Notes: a model not told the origin generated them from the sequence alone. A stretch of 20,788 bases of DNA from an uncultured Eubacteriales bacterium (GCA_905205975.1 CAJLFQ010000038.1:1-20788); one strand, 5' to 3'. Numbered from the stretch's first letter, positions 1 through 8,315 are shown. Numbers and translations: made by a program.

Positions 1-1
1 C

Positions 2-982
2 CGTCAGATGCGCCGGATCCACCAGACCATTTTCTGGGTTCATCCGGCGGGCATCGCCTCGGTTGACGACGCAGGCGTCTACCACTTTGACTACACGAAT
101 ACCAAGCGTTTGATCGAGCTGTACCTCTCGATGGGCTTCCAGAAGATCGAAGGTCAGCCCATTTTTGGCCGTGACAGCTGGGATGCCGATGTCTTCAAAA
201 TCACCACGCCGAAAGGCCGCGTGCTGGCTTCCTCCGACGAAGCGTATGAATATGTCACCGCCATGCTGAACGCGTGGCGCGCTTTCCTCAAAGAAAACGG
301 CTGGTATGATCGGCTGATTCAGCACGTCGGCGATGAGCCGCATGACAAGGTCGCCACGGAATACCGCGTCCTCTCCGGCATCGTCCGCAAACTCCTGCCG
401 GGCGTCAAGCTGCTGGACGCGGTGGAACGCTATGAATTGCAGGGCGCCGTTGACATTTGGGTACCGAAGGACGACTTCTATACGCGCAACATGGACGCGA
501 TGGAACGCCTCCGCAGCCTTGGCGATGAAATCTGGTTCTACACCTGCTGTATCCCCGGCGGCCACTATGCCAACCGGCTGCTCGATATGCCGCTCCTGCG
601 TTCCCGGATGCTCTTCTGGGGCAGCTACCGGTATCATCTGACCGGTTTCCTGCACTGGGGGCTGAACTGGGCTGATACCGAACACACAGCCTATGAAGAT
701 ACCTGCCCGGTCAGTTCACCGACGCAAAACTATCCGTCCGGCGACTCGCACATCCTCTATCCGCTCGGTGGACAGGTGATTGGTTCGATGCGTGCGGAGA
801 TGGCCCGCTGCGGAACGGAAGACTATGAACTGCTGAACGCTCTGGCCGCTGCCGACAAGGCAAAGGCCGACGAACTCTGCGGCGTCGTCTTCCGGGCATT
901 TGACGACTGCGACAACGAGACCGCCGTGTTTGACGATCTGCACGACAAACTCGTTGCGGCATTTGAAGCGGTTTCACGCTGA
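2..982 (+). CDS. GH123/DUF4091-type glycoside hydrolase, C-terminal part (5' end outside window)
   Basis: The frame is already open at the first base and runs to a TGA at 980-982, so the first ATG (position 8) is probably internal and the N-terminus lies outside the window. The visible 326 residues match the DUF4091 domain, which is related to the GH123 beta-N-acetylgalactosaminidase catalytic barrel. Counting from the ATG at 8, residues 107-112 read HVGDEP. This contains the adjacent Asp-Glu pair (D109, E110) that GH123 enzymes use for substrate-assisted catalysis. Further on come the WFYTC, RMLFWGSYRY and GFLHWGLN strand motifs, then the GxxDYELLNAL end typical of DUF4091. The substrate is probably an N-acetylhexosamine glycan, by family inference only. 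A strong terminator follows 20 bases after the stop. The GH38 gene in this window is a second glycan-degrading enzyme but is not linked by an operon. The family call is firm; the exact substrate is unknown. Confidence 0.8.
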   Translation, partial: RQMRRIHQTIFWVHPAGIASVDDAGVYHFDYTNTKRLIELYLSMGFQKIEGQPIFGRDSWDADVFKITTPKGRVLASSDEAYEYVTAMLNAWRAFLKENGWYDRLIQHVGDEPHDKVATEYRVLSGIVRKLLPGVKLLDAVERYELQGAVDIWVPKDDFYTRNMDAMERLRSLGDEIWFYTCCIPGGHYANRLLDMPLLRSRMLFWGSYRYHLTGFLHWGLNWADTEHTAYEDTCPVSSPTQNYPSGDSHILYPLGGQVIGSMRAEMARCGTEDYELLNALAAADKAKADELCGVVFRAFDDCDNETAVFDDLHDKLVAAFEAVSR

Positions 983-1001
983 ATCGTTTTCTGAAACAAA
1001 C

Positions 1002-1039
1002 AAAAGCAGCTGGATTGAAAAACAATCCAGCTGCTTTTT
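1002..1039. terminator. Bidirectional intrinsic terminator between GH123-like gene and Sel1 gene
   Basis: A perfect 16-bp inverted repeat (1002-1017 with 1023-1038) has a 5-base A loop and ends in a T run at 1035-1039. Read on the minus strand, the 3' side is also T-rich (rc of 992-1005). The element can therefore end both the + strand hydrolase transcript and the convergent Sel1-repeat transcript. The 108 bases from 1040 to 1147 hold no gene. They contain only a weak AGATGC/GCATCT inverted repeat (1070-1094) in the 3' leader of the Sel1 transcript. Confidence 0.93.
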
Positions 1040-1147
1040 GCATTCATTTTCTGCAAGTGCGAAACCTTCAGATGCACTCAGCCGGACAGCATCTGCGGTG
1101 CGCTCCCTGTTAGGCTGTGTATTGTGCAGACAGCGTGTGGATTTCGC

Positions 1148-4100
1148 TTATGCAAGGCCGAGCCATTTTTTGAACTGCTGTTTCCGTGTCAGTTTTCGCG
1201 CTTCTGCGTGACCCTGTTCCGCGGCTTTCCGAATCCAGTCCATGCCTTCCTGCGCCGTTTCCGGCGTTTGGAGCAGGCTGAGACCGAGTTGGTACTGTCC
1301 GGCTGCGCTGCCGGCTTCTGCGGCTTTGCGCGCATAGAAAACGGCCTTTGCCGGATTTTTCTCGACGCCGCAGCCGGATGCATAGCAGTCGGACAATGCC
1401 AGCGCCGCCGGAAGCGGATTGATCTGCATGGCGCGTTTCAAACACGCAGCTGCCTGCGTTTCATCCTGTCGGACGCCGATACCGTCCCGATAGCATGCAG
1501 CCAGTTTCATCCATGCCGCTGCGTCACCGCACTTGCCTGCGGCTTCATAGGCCGCGGCTGCCGCCTCCGGGTTCCGCCTGCCGCACCGGCCGGACAGCAG
1601 ACCATCGCCCATCAGCGTTTTGGCTTCCGCCAGCCCCTGTTCGGATGCGCAGGCAATCCATTGCCACGCGGTTTTGGTCTCTTTCGGCGTTTTCGCCTGT
1701 GTCAGCAGCAGTCTGCCCAGCCAGAGCTGTGCTTCTGCATCGCCCAGTTCTGCGGCCTTTCGGTAATGGACAGCGGCCTGTTCTGGGTCTTTCGGCAGGC
1801 CATATCCGTTTTCCCGGCAGACGCCGAGCAGGCGGTATGCTTTGGCGTTGCCCTGATCCGCCGCACGGAGCAGCCATTTGAGCGCCTGTTTTTCGTCTTC
1901 TGCAACGCCGACGCCATACAGCAGGCAGCGGCCGTAGTCATAACCGGCACCCGGCACATCCGTTTCCGCCGCACGCCGGTAGAGCGCTGCGGCACGCTCC
2001 AGATCCCGGTCAATGCCTCTGCCGTGTTCGCAGCAATCTGCGAGCATCAGCATGGCCGGTTCGGAATCCGCCTGAACCGCCTTTTCCAAGTGCATGACGG
2101 CTTCACCGGCATGCCGATCCGTCCCTTCGCCGTCAAGCAGGCAGGATGCCAGATGCACATCTGCATTTGCGTCGCCGGCTTCTGCCCCGCGGCGATACCA
2201 GTCCACAGCGCGTGCCGGGTCTTTTCGGACACCGCGGCCCGTCTCATACATCGTTCCGAGCAGGGTCATGGCCTCCGCCTGTTTCTCCTCCGCCGCCTGT
2301 TCCAGCAGGCGTGCCGCAGCGGCTTCGTCTTTCTGGACGCCTTTGCCCGCCAGCAGACAGCACGCATACAGCCACATGCCGTCCGGGTGATGCAGATCGG
2401 CTGCCTGCTGATACAGCGCCGCCGCGCGCGCCTCGTCCTGTTCAATCAGATCGCCGTTCTCCAGTGCGGAGCCCAGCAGGCACATGGCGTAGGCATCGCC
2501 CGCTTCGACGGCGCGTTCCAGCCAGCGAATGCCCTCCGGAGCATCCTTGGGGGCAGGTCCGCTCATCAGCAACATGGCATACTTGACCTGTGCGCTGGTG
2601 CGCAGTTTCTCGCCCGCCTGCCGGTAGCAGTCCGCCGCCCGCGCCAAGTCGCACGGTGTGCCGCTTCCCTGCGCATAGCAGTCGCCCAAGCGCTCCATGG
2701 CAACCAGATCATCCTGTTCAGCTGCGCGCTGCATCCATTCAAAGCCTGCCGTTTCGTCTTTTTCAACGCCGATCCCTTCCAGCAGGCACCGGCCATATTC
2801 ATACTGTCCTTCCGGGACGCCGCCTTCAGCGGTCTGCCGGTAGAGCGCCGCCGCATGCGCCGGATCCCGCTCGACGCCTTCTCCGGTTTCATACAGCTTG
2901 CCCAAAAATCCGACGGCACGCAGATATCCTTGTTCGGCCGCGCGCGCCATCCACACGGCGGCTTCGGCCCAGTTTTTCTGCACGCCGGTGCCGTTGTAGA
3001 GGCAGCAGGCCAGATTCGTCTGCGCCGAGGGAACTCCGCTTTCGGCTGCGCGCCGGTACAATTCGACCGCGCGCTGTTCATTTTTTTCGACGCCGTAGCC
3101 GCGGTCATAGCAGACGCCCAGCAGATCCCAAGCGCGTGCAAACCCCTGCGCACCCGCGAGCTCCGCATAGCGGACGGCAGCCTGATCGTCTTCCTCGACG
3201 CCGGTACCGTTCAGCAGACAAACGGCATACAGCCACTGTCCGTCCGGAAAATGCAGCTCTGCCGCACGGCGGTACAGTTCTGCCGCATGGGCAGTGTCTT
3301 TTTCGACCGAGGTGCCGTTTTCATAATCCGTCCCCAGAATGCACATCGCACGCGGATCGCCCGATTCCACCGCACGTTTCAGCCATTCGACCGCTTCTTC
3401 TCCGTTGGCTTCCACGCCGTTGCCGTTTTGCAGGCAGACTGCCAGATTGGTCTGCGCAGGCGGATAGCCCGCCGCGGCCGCCTGGCGGTACAGCGCTGCG
3501 GCTTTCGGCAGGTCAACCGCCACAGAAATGCCGTTTTCATAGCATTCGCCCAGCAGATTTTGTCCGCGGACATCGCCCAAGGATGCTGCGCTCGTCAGCC
3601 ATTTGAACGCCGTCTGCAGATCCTTCTGCACACCGCTGCCGTTCAGATAGCAAACGGCCAAGTTGGTCTGTGCCGGGCCGAACGATTCGTCTGCCGCCGC
3701 CTGATACAGTTCGACGGCTTTTTGCAGGGACTTTGGCACGCCGTCGCCAAATTCATAGCAGAGTCCCAGTGCGCTCATGGCTGCCGGGTAGGCCTCTTCT
3801 GCGGCTTCCGTCAAATAGCGAATGCTTTTTTTCTTGTCCGGCTGAACGACGATCCCGTGGTGATACCACATACCCAGATGATATGCCGCCTGCGGAAAGC
3901 CTTGTTCAGCTGCTTTCGTCATCAGCTCGACGCCTTCGTCCGTATTTTTTTCGACGCCGGTACCGGCCATCAGGCAGAGCGCCAAGCTGCACTGTGCCGG
4001 CGGATATTCCATTTCGGCGGATTGGCGGTAAAGCTCAACGGCGTGCGCTTCATCAGGCTTGACGCCGGCGCCGAACTGATAGCAGCGCCCCAGCGTTTCC

Positions 4101-4387
4101 AGCGCGCGGGCATCGCCGCCGTCTGCCGCCGCCTGAAACCATTTGACCGCCTCGGCCATATCCCGCCGGACGCCGATGCCGTTCACGCAGCGGGCGCCGG
4201 CTTCATACTGCGCGTTTGTATCGCCTGCCTCGGCACGTTCGATCAACGCCGCCGTATCTTCCCGTTCGCGGTTCTGATTTTCCACCCAATCCAACAGGAA
4301 CTGCGGGTGCACGATGACGACGTCATCCGGCTGCCCATCGTTTTGGTGATTTGTCTGGTTGTTTTTCTGTTCGGGCTCGTTTTGCAT
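1148..4387 (-). CDS. Giant Sel1-like repeat (SLR/TPR-type) protein
   Basis: The protein has 1079 residues and consists of about 28 tandem Sel1-like repeats of mostly 36 residues (consensus roughly AExGxxxAQxxLGxCYxxG, then GVxKD...AxxWxxxA). A short charged, Gln/Asn-rich head of about 50 residues precedes them, and a basic KKWLGLA-type end follows. Sel1 repeats are helical hairpins related to TPRs and act as protein-binding scaffolds. No enzymatic domain, membrane segment or signal peptide is visible, so a cytoplasmic location is likely. I chose the ATG at 4387 because GGAGG (4396-4400) sits 8 bases upstream. An ATG 12 codons further up (4423) has no good ribosome binding site. Repeats alternate between two types, giving a 72-residue period: one with CYExG...AAxLYRxA, the other with QxxLAxCLxxG...xWLxxA. 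Repeat 16 and the penultimate repeat are 1-3 residues short. The binding partner cannot be told from sequence. No clear promoter is seen between the tRNA terminator and the start. Confidence 0.93.
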   Translation of the reverse strand: MQNEPEQKNNQTNHQNDGQPDDVVIVHPQFLLDWVENQNREREDTAALIERAEAGDTNAQYEAGARCVNGIGVRRDMAEAVKWFQAAADGGDARALETLGRCYQFGAGVKPDEAHAVELYRQSAEMEYPPAQCSLALCLMAGTGVEKNTDEGVELMTKAAEQGFPQAAYHLGMWYHHGIVVQPDKKKSIRYLTEAAEEAYPAAMSALGLCYEFGDGVPKSLQKAVELYQAAADESFGPAQTNLAVCYLNGSGVQKDLQTAFKWLTSAASLGDVRGQNLLGECYENGISVAVDLPKAAALYRQAAAAGYPPAQTNLAVCLQNGNGVEANGEEAVEWLKRAVESGDPRAMCILGTDYENGTSVEKDTAHAAELYRRAAELHFPDGQWLYAVCLLNGTGVEEDDQAAVRYAELAGAQGFARAWDLLGVCYDRGYGVEKNEQRAVELYRRAAESGVPSAQTNLACCLYNGTGVQKNWAEAAVWMARAAEQGYLRAVGFLGKLYETGEGVERDPAHAAALYRQTAEGGVPEGQYEYGRCLLEGIGVEKDETAGFEWMQRAAEQDDLVAMERLGDCYAQGSGTPCDLARAADCYRQAGEKLRTSAQVKYAMLLMSGPAPKDAPEGIRWLERAVEAGDAYAMCLLGSALENGDLIEQDEARAAALYQQAADLHHPDGMWLYACCLLAGKGVQKDEAAAARLLEQAAEEKQAEAMTLLGTMYETGRGVRKDPARAVDWYRRGAEAGDANADVHLASCLLDGEGTDRHAGEAVMHLEKAVQADSEPAMLMLADCCEHGRGIDRDLERAAALYRRAAETDVPGAGYDYGRCLLYGVGVAEDEKQALKWLLRAADQGNAKAYRLLGVCRENGYGLPKDPEQAAVHYRKAAELGDAEAQLWLGRLLLTQAKTPKETKTAWQWIACASEQGLAEAKTLMGDGLLSGRCGRRNPEAAAAAYEAAGKCGDAAAWMKLAACYRDGIGVRQDETQAAACLKRAMQINPLPAALALSDCYASGCGVEKNPAKAVFYARKAAEAGSAAGQYQLGLSLLQTPETAQEGMDWIRKAAEQGHAEARKLTRKQQFKKWLGLA

Positions 4388-4395
4388 CCGTGCCG

Positions 4396-4400
4396 CCTCC
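4396..4400 (-). promoter_or_regulatory. Ribosome binding site that fixes the Sel1 protein start
   Basis: On the minus strand GGAGG, within GGGGAGG, lies 8 bases before the ATG at 4387. The upstream in-frame ATG at 4423 lacks any comparable site, so the shorter protein is preferred. Confidence 0.8.
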
Positions 4401-4514
4401 CCGTTTCCCGCAGGTTTTTGCATGAGTTGATTCAGCGGTTCCGGTCTGCGTCGTTTTTCGCAGCATTTCAGCCGTTTTGCCGTCCGAAATGACGCCGGAA
4501 TCGCCAGATAAAAG

Positions 4515-4544
4515 AAAAAAGCACCGAAGTGTTTCGGTGCTTTT

Positions 4545-4545
<1 letters not shown>
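4515..4545 (-). terminator. Intrinsic terminator of the tRNA-Gly gene
   Basis: Stem 4521-4528 pairs perfectly with 4533-4540 around a 4-base loop. It is flanked by A runs and T runs on both sides (4515-4520 and 4541-4545). On the minus strand it directly follows the encoded CCA of the tRNA and ends in six Ts. It could also work on the plus strand. Confidence 0.9.
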
Positions 4546-4619
<74 letters not shown>

Positions 4620-4633
4620 ATCGGGTGACTTTA

Positions 4634-4662
4634 ATGATACCACATTTTCTCTAAAAATGCAA
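4634..4662 (-). promoter_or_regulatory. Sigma-A type promoter of tRNA-Gly
   Basis: On the minus strand, -35 TTGCAT (4662-4657), a 17-base spacer and -10 TATCAT (4639-4634) lie about 15 bases before the tRNA 5' end. The element falls between the stop of the dihydrouridine synthase gene and the tRNA, so the tRNA does not depend on read-through. Confidence 0.8.
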
Positions 4663-4683
4663 GCCCCCGCTGTGAAAAAGTTT

Positions 4684-5682
4684 TCAGATTTCCGGCTGTT
4701 CCGCCTCGGTTCGAATCTGATCCAGCAATTCGCGCAGTTCCGCAAGCGTGGACACGCGCGTCGCCAACCCGCGGTATCTGGCGGCGGAACGGATGCCGCG
4801 CAGGTAATGCGCCAGATGTGTGCGCATCTCGCAGCAGGCTGTCCGTTCGCCCTTCTGCGCCGCGGCAAGCTCCGCCTGACGGAATGCCGTTTCCAGCCGA
4901 ACCGGCAGCGTCGGCATTTCGTAGGGTTTTCCGGTCAAGGCAGCCTGGCAGTCAGCAAAAACCCACGGATTTCCCAATGCGCCCCGGCCGATCACGGCAA
5001 ATTGTGCGCCGGTTTCTGCCAGCAATGCGCGCCCGCTCTCGCCCGATGTCACGTCGCCGTTGACCATCACCGGCGTTCCGTCTGCCGCCTCGACCACTGC
5101 CCGCATCAGTGCACGATCCGCAGCCCCTGCGTACATCTGCGCACGGGTTCGGCCGTGGATACAGAGCGCAGACGCGCCGGACTGCACTGCCATTTTTGCA
5201 AACGCCACGGCGTTGATCTGTTCGGAATCCCATCCGGCGCGGAATTTGACGGTAACCGGGACGGAAACCGCCTGTACGACCGCTTCAATGCAGGCGGCGG
5301 CCAGCGGCAGGTTTTTCATCAGGGCAGAACCTTCGCCGGAACGGACGATCTTCCCAGCCGGGCAGCCCATGTTCAGGTCGAGGATATCCGCATGCGACAT
5401 TTCCAGCGCGATGCGTGCGCCTTCTGCCAAGAAAGGTGGTTCCGCGCCAAAGATCTGAACAGCCGCAGGGTGTTCATCTTCGCCCAGAAAGAGCAGCTGT
5501 GCGGTTTTCTGATCGCCGTAACAAAGCGCTTTGGCACTGACCATCTCGGTCACGGTATACGCTGCTCCCTGTTCGCGGCAAATGGTTCGGAAGGCATAAT
5601 CGCCGACGCCGGCCATCGGAGACAGACCAAAACTGCCTTGCAGCCGGATGCCGGCGATCTGAAAGTCGGATGGATTGTTCAC
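4684..5682 (-). CDS. dus: tRNA-dihydrouridine synthase (DusB-like)
   Basis: This FMN-dependent enzyme reduces uridine to dihydrouridine in tRNA D-loops in the cytoplasm. The protein has 332 residues from the chosen GTG at 5682, a usual length for the family. It shows the N-terminal SPMAGVGDYAFR flavin-binding motif (residues 21-32), the catalytic cysteine in DLNMGCP (C107), KFRAGWD (K146-D152), HGRTRAQMY (H176 onward), VMVNGD and the C-terminal IGRGALGNPWVF phosphate-binding loop. The pattern fits the DusB/NifR3 branch. The frame stays open for 58 codons upstream, but that extension overlaps the end of the SLH gene and has no family similarity. GAAAGG at 5697-5692 lies 9 bases before the GTG. 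The gene starts 16 bases after the SLH stop, so the two are probably co-transcribed. The tRNA-Gly gene follows downstream from its own promoter. The family call is secure; the exact start is likely but not certain. Confidence 0.93.
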   Translation of the reverse strand: MNNPSDFQIAGIRLQGSFGLSPMAGVGDYAFRTICREQGAAYTVTEMVSAKALCYGDQKTAQLLFLGEDEHPAAVQIFGAEPPFLAEGARIALEMSHADILDLNMGCPAGKIVRSGEGSALMKNLPLAAACIEAVVQAVSVPVTVKFRAGWDSEQINAVAFAKMAVQSGASALCIHGRTRAQMYAGAADRALMRAVVEAADGTPVMVNGDVTSGESGRALLAETGAQFAVIGRGALGNPWVFADCQAALTGKPYEMPTLPVRLETAFRQAELAAAQKGERTACCEMRTHLAHYLRGIRSAARYRGLATRVSTLAELRELLDQIRTEAEQPEI

Positions 5683-5697
5683 TGCGCCATACCTTTC
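5680..5697 (-). promoter_or_regulatory. RBS and GTG start of dus
   Basis: GAAAGG (5697-5692 on the minus strand) precedes GTG at 5682-5680 by 9 bases. No ATG occurs between the SLH stop codon (5699-5701) and the conserved flavin motif except the methionine inside SPMAGV, so GTG is the best available start. Confidence 0.6.
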
Positions 5698-5698
5698 T

Positions 5699-6916
5699 TT
5701 ATGCAGCCGGTATGCGCGTGACAAGAACGCTTTGCAGCATGCCGTTTTCATTGATGACCGCCCGGAACAGAACCGGATCCGATCCCTGCTGATATTTTGC
5801 AACCGCTGTGCGGAAGTACTCATAACTGACTGCTTCTGCCGCCCCCGTTTCTGCATGGCAGAGATAGACGACGTCAGCAGCTGTGACGGAATAAATCAGC
5901 GCCCGCCCGCCGATGCGGATCATGACGCCGCCCGTGCGGAGTTCTACAACAACGTCCGAAGCCATCGCCATCACGGTCGATTCACCTTCTGCAAAGGCAC
6001 CGTCCCACGAAAGGGCCGGATTGTTGTCCGCCGCGGCGTAGGTGATCCGGCGGCCCAGACTGTCGGTCTCCGGTTTGCCATAGTCCGGCGTTGGAAGGCT
6101 GTTTCCATCGGAGAGCCGATAGCCGCTCTGCGAGAGCCCGACGATGATCGCCGTTTGATCTTGCAGTTCGCCAAAGGACTGTTCCGCCAGCGTCTTCTGG
6201 TTTTCGACATACACAGCTTCATCCTGCACCGGATAGAATGTTACCGTATGGCCGTTCAGGGCATTCGCACACATCACGGCGACATCCTGCCGACAGATCT
6301 TCTGATCGTACCGGTCGTTGGCATAGAACAAAACGCCGTTGAACAGGCCGCGGCTGTCTGCGAGTTTGGTGACGCGCAGGCGCCACTGTTCGACCGTTTC
6401 ACCGGCCTGCACCGCCAGCGTCTCCTGCGTATAGCCGATCAGCCGCAGGAAAACGATGGCGCATTCAAAATAGGTGATGTTGGCTTTTGGGTTCAGGCGG
6501 TTCTGGTGATCGCCGATAAAAAGCCCTGTGCTGATGCAGTATCCTGCGCTGTCCATCGCCCATGCTGCGATATCGCCTTTGTCTTCAAATGCCGAGGTTT
6601 TGGCGACCATTTCAAGCAGCAGGCTTTTTTCTGTTTTTCCGGCGTTGTTGAGCGCGTATACGACGCGGAAAATCTCCTGCCTGGTGATCGCGTCCAGCGG
6701 GCGGAAGACGAAGCGGCCCTCGGTATTGGCGCCGTGCATTACGTTATAGCGGCGGCAAAGCGCAACGGCATCTTTTGCATAGTTGGAAATAAACGCTTCA
6801 TCCGCATAGGAAACCGCCTCTGACCCGCTGGCGGCCACCGGCACAGCCGTGAGCAGCCCAAGCACCGCGAGCATGACTAAGAAAAGCGGCAAAAAACGCT
6901 TTCGGGTGAACTTCAT
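5699..6916 (-). CDS. Exported protein with S-layer homology (SLH) domains
   Basis: The 405-residue protein begins with a clear signal peptide: basic MKFTRKR, a hydrophobic stretch (residues 8-24), and a likely cleavage near residue 29 (PVAA-SG). Three SLH-like segments follow at about residues 37-93, 108-162 and 180-230. They show the usual xFRPxxxITRQE and LNPKxNITxxE signatures in slightly divergent form. SLH modules anchor proteins to pyruvylated secondary wall polymers of the Gram-positive envelope. The remaining 170 residues are beta-rich by eye and match no enzyme I recognise. The ATG at 6916 is chosen because AAAGGAGG lies 8 bases upstream and the signal peptide begins there; the longer frame to 7012 runs through the promoter. 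It is the first gene of an apparent two-gene unit with dus. A role in wall attachment or S-layer structure is inferred from the domains only. Confidence 0.87.
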   Translation of the reverse strand: MKFTRKRFLPLFLVMLAVLGLLTAVPVAASGSEAVSYADEAFISNYAKDAVALCRRYNVMHGANTEGRFVFRPLDAITRQEIFRVVYALNNAGKTEKSLLLEMVAKTSAFEDKGDIAAWAMDSAGYCISTGLFIGDHQNRLNPKANITYFECAIVFLRLIGYTQETLAVQAGETVEQWRLRVTKLADSRGLFNGVLFYANDRYDQKICRQDVAVMCANALNGHTVTFYPVQDEAVYVENQKTLAEQSFGELQDQTAIIVGLSQSGYRLSDGNSLPTPDYGKPETDSLGRRITYAAADNNPALSWDGAFAEGESTVMAMASDVVVELRTGGVMIRIGGRALIYSVTAADVVYLCHAETGAAEAVSYEYFRTAVAKYQQGSDPVLFRAVINENGMLQSVLVTRIPAA

Positions 6917-6983
6917 GATGGTCGCCTCCTTTGACAGGGTCGAATACGAGATATCCCACGGCATTCTGCGGGATTCTACCAAA

Positions 6984-7012
6984 AGTATACCCGACTCTCC
7001 TGGCAAAGTCAA
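6984..7012 (-). promoter_or_regulatory. Sigma-A promoter of the SLH-dus unit
   Basis: On the minus strand, -35 TTGACT (7012-7007), a 17-base spacer and -10 TATACT (6989-6984) are close to consensus. This leaves a leader of about 60 bases before the ATG at 6916, with a small ATCCC/GGGAT hairpin. The 319-base gap between the two divergent genes (6917-7235) holds this promoter, the opposite-facing one at 7116 and their leaders, and no gene. Confidence 0.85.
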
Positions 7013-7115
7013 GCCAACGGCCGGAAGTGTAACCCAACTGTAATAATCCGCCGGCCGTTTCGCTTCTTTTCGGGCTGCGCCCGTATTTTTGCCCCCGATG
7101 GTTCAAAAAATAGAG

Positions 7116-7144
7116 TTGAAATTACCGGCTTCATATGCTATAAT
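7116..7144 (+). promoter_or_regulatory. Sigma-A promoter of the glycosyltransferase gene
   Basis: TTGAAA (7116-7121), a 17-base spacer and a perfect TATAAT (7139-7144) place transcription start near 7151. The in-frame ATG at 7089 lies upstream of this promoter, which supports the TTG at 7236 as the real start. The leader is about 85 bases long. Confidence 0.88.
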
Positions 7145-7223
7145 TTATATCAACTGGATTTTTCCCTGCCTTTTATTTTCCGGCTTTTTGCGGCAGGATC
7201 GCCTGCACACTGTGTTTTGGTTC

Positions 7224-7238
7224 GGAGGGATCGGTTTG
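7224..7238 (+). promoter_or_regulatory. RBS and TTG start of the glycosyltransferase
   Basis: GGAGG (7224-7228) is followed by 7 bases and then TTG at 7236-7238. The next codons (SPELSIIIPIYN) are the canonical N-terminus of a family 2 glycosyltransferase, so this rare start codon is well placed. Confidence 0.8.
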
Positions 7239-8303
7239 TCGCCTGAACTCAGCATCATCATCCCAATCTATAACCTTGCGGATTTGATCCGGGATACGCT
7301 CGACTGTATCCTGGCGCAGTCTTATACCAATTTTGAGCTGATCCTCGTGGATGACGGCTCTTCTGACGGTACCGTCGAGATCCTGCGGGATTATCAGGCG
7401 CGTGACGCGCGTGTGCGTTTGATCCAGCAGGCGAACGCCGGCCCTGCCGCTGCACGCAACACTGGGATTGACGCCGCCACCGGGCGCCGCATTTTATTCG
7501 TAGACGGCGATGACACCATTCAGCCGGATGCCCTTGCCTTTATCGCAGAAAAAACAGCGGAAACGGACTGTGACCTGATGATTTTCGGTTTCCGCACCAA
7601 AAACATCAGCGGGGCTACCGATTTTCTCTACACCTATCCGGAGTCGCTTCTTTCCGACAGCGCGTCGCTTTCCGCACACTTTGCCGACCTGTATCAGAGC
7701 AATCTGCTCAACCAGGTCTGGAACAAAGTCTACCGCACCGAGCTGCTCCGCGCCGGACACTGCCGCTTTTTGGATTACCGCTACGGGGAAGACCGGCTGT
7801 TTGTCTTTGATGTCCTTCCGCGCTGCAAGACGATTTATATTTCCGACCGGTGCCTCTACAACTATTTTATCCGCTCAAAAGAGAGCCTCGTCTCAAAGTT
7901 CTGCGCGGAAAAGTTTGAGGTCTGCAACCGCTTTGACGAGACGATTCAGGCGTTCTTGGCTGCCCACCAGATCACGGACGAAAAATCGGTGCAGGAAATC
8001 AACTATATGTATCTGAAAAGCATTCTTTCCTGCGAAACGAATCTTTTTCTTCCCTCTTGCCCGTACTCCCGTTCAGAAAAACGCAGACATATGCGCGGCA
8101 TCATCACCAATGATCAGGTTCGCGCCGCCGTCCGCCGCTATCAGAAACACGGCTTTGTGATGAACACCATTGTGCGGATTTTCCGCACGGAGAACTGCAC
8201 GCTGAACGTTTGGATGGCTTCTGCCATTTCCTTCATCAGCCGCCACTTTTCCACCGTTTTTATCCGGGCAAAGCATCCAGAAGCACAGTCTGCCAAAGAA
8301 TAG
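7236..8303 (+). CDS. Family 2 (GT-A fold) glycosyltransferase
   Basis: The enzyme transfers a sugar from a nucleotide-activated donor, probably to a cell-envelope polysaccharide or glycolipid; the donor and acceptor cannot be read from sequence. The protein has 355 residues from the TTG. It opens directly with SIIIPIYN (residues 6-13), then LVDDGSSDGT (38-46), NAGPAAARNTG (67-77) and the metal-binding VDGDD (89-93), which are the standard nucleotide-sugar motifs. Next come NQVWNKVYR and a GEDRLFVFDVL acceptor-side motif common in capsule and exopolysaccharide GT2 enzymes. The C-terminal 130 residues are basic and aromatic, without a clear transmembrane segment. It stands alone under its own promoter, divergent from the SLH gene. 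It may contribute to the wall polymer to which SLH proteins bind, but that is a guess from position only. Confidence 0.92.
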   Translation: MSPELSIIIPIYNLADLIRDTLDCILAQSYTNFELILVDDGSSDGTVEILRDYQARDARVRLIQQANAGPAAARNTGIDAATGRRILFVDGDDTIQPDALAFIAEKTAETDCDLMIFGFRTKNISGATDFLYTYPESLLSDSASLSAHFADLYQSNLLNQVWNKVYRTELLRAGHCRFLDYRYGEDRLFVFDVLPRCKTIYISDRCLYNYFIRSKESLVSKFCAEKFEVCNRFDETIQAFLAAHQITDEKSVQEINYMYLKSILSCETNLFLPSCPYSRSEKRRHMRGIITNDQVRAAVRRYQKHGFVMNTIVRIFRTENCTLNVWMASAISFISRHFSTVFIRAKHPEAQSAKE

Positions 8304-8315
8304 GCCTGTGCTTTT
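8281..8315 (+). terminator. Possible terminator overlapping the glycosyltransferase stop codon
   Basis: AAGCACAG (8281-8288) pairs with CTGTGCTT (8306-8313). An inner GCC/GGC stem (8292-8294 with 8303-8305) closes around an 8-base loop, with a 3-base bulge between the two stems, and four Ts end the structure. The stop codon TAG (8301-8303) lies within it. The T run is short, so this may be only a partial terminator. Confidence 0.5.

Noticed and set aside
1124..4492. A 1122-codon open frame on the + strand opposite the Sel1 gene
   Set aside because: It is a mirror of the repeat gene: GC-biased codons keep the antisense frame open. Its product is Cys/Arg/Phe-rich low-quality sequence with no recognisable domain and no proper ribosome binding site.
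5683..5856. N-terminally extended dihydrouridine synthase
   Set aside because: The extension overlaps the end of the SLH gene, is basic and low quality, and the family fold begins after the GTG at 5682.
7089..7235. Longer glycosyltransferase starting at ATG 7089
   Set aside because: The extra 49 residues cover the promoter and leader and have no family similarity; TTG 7236 has the ribosome binding site.
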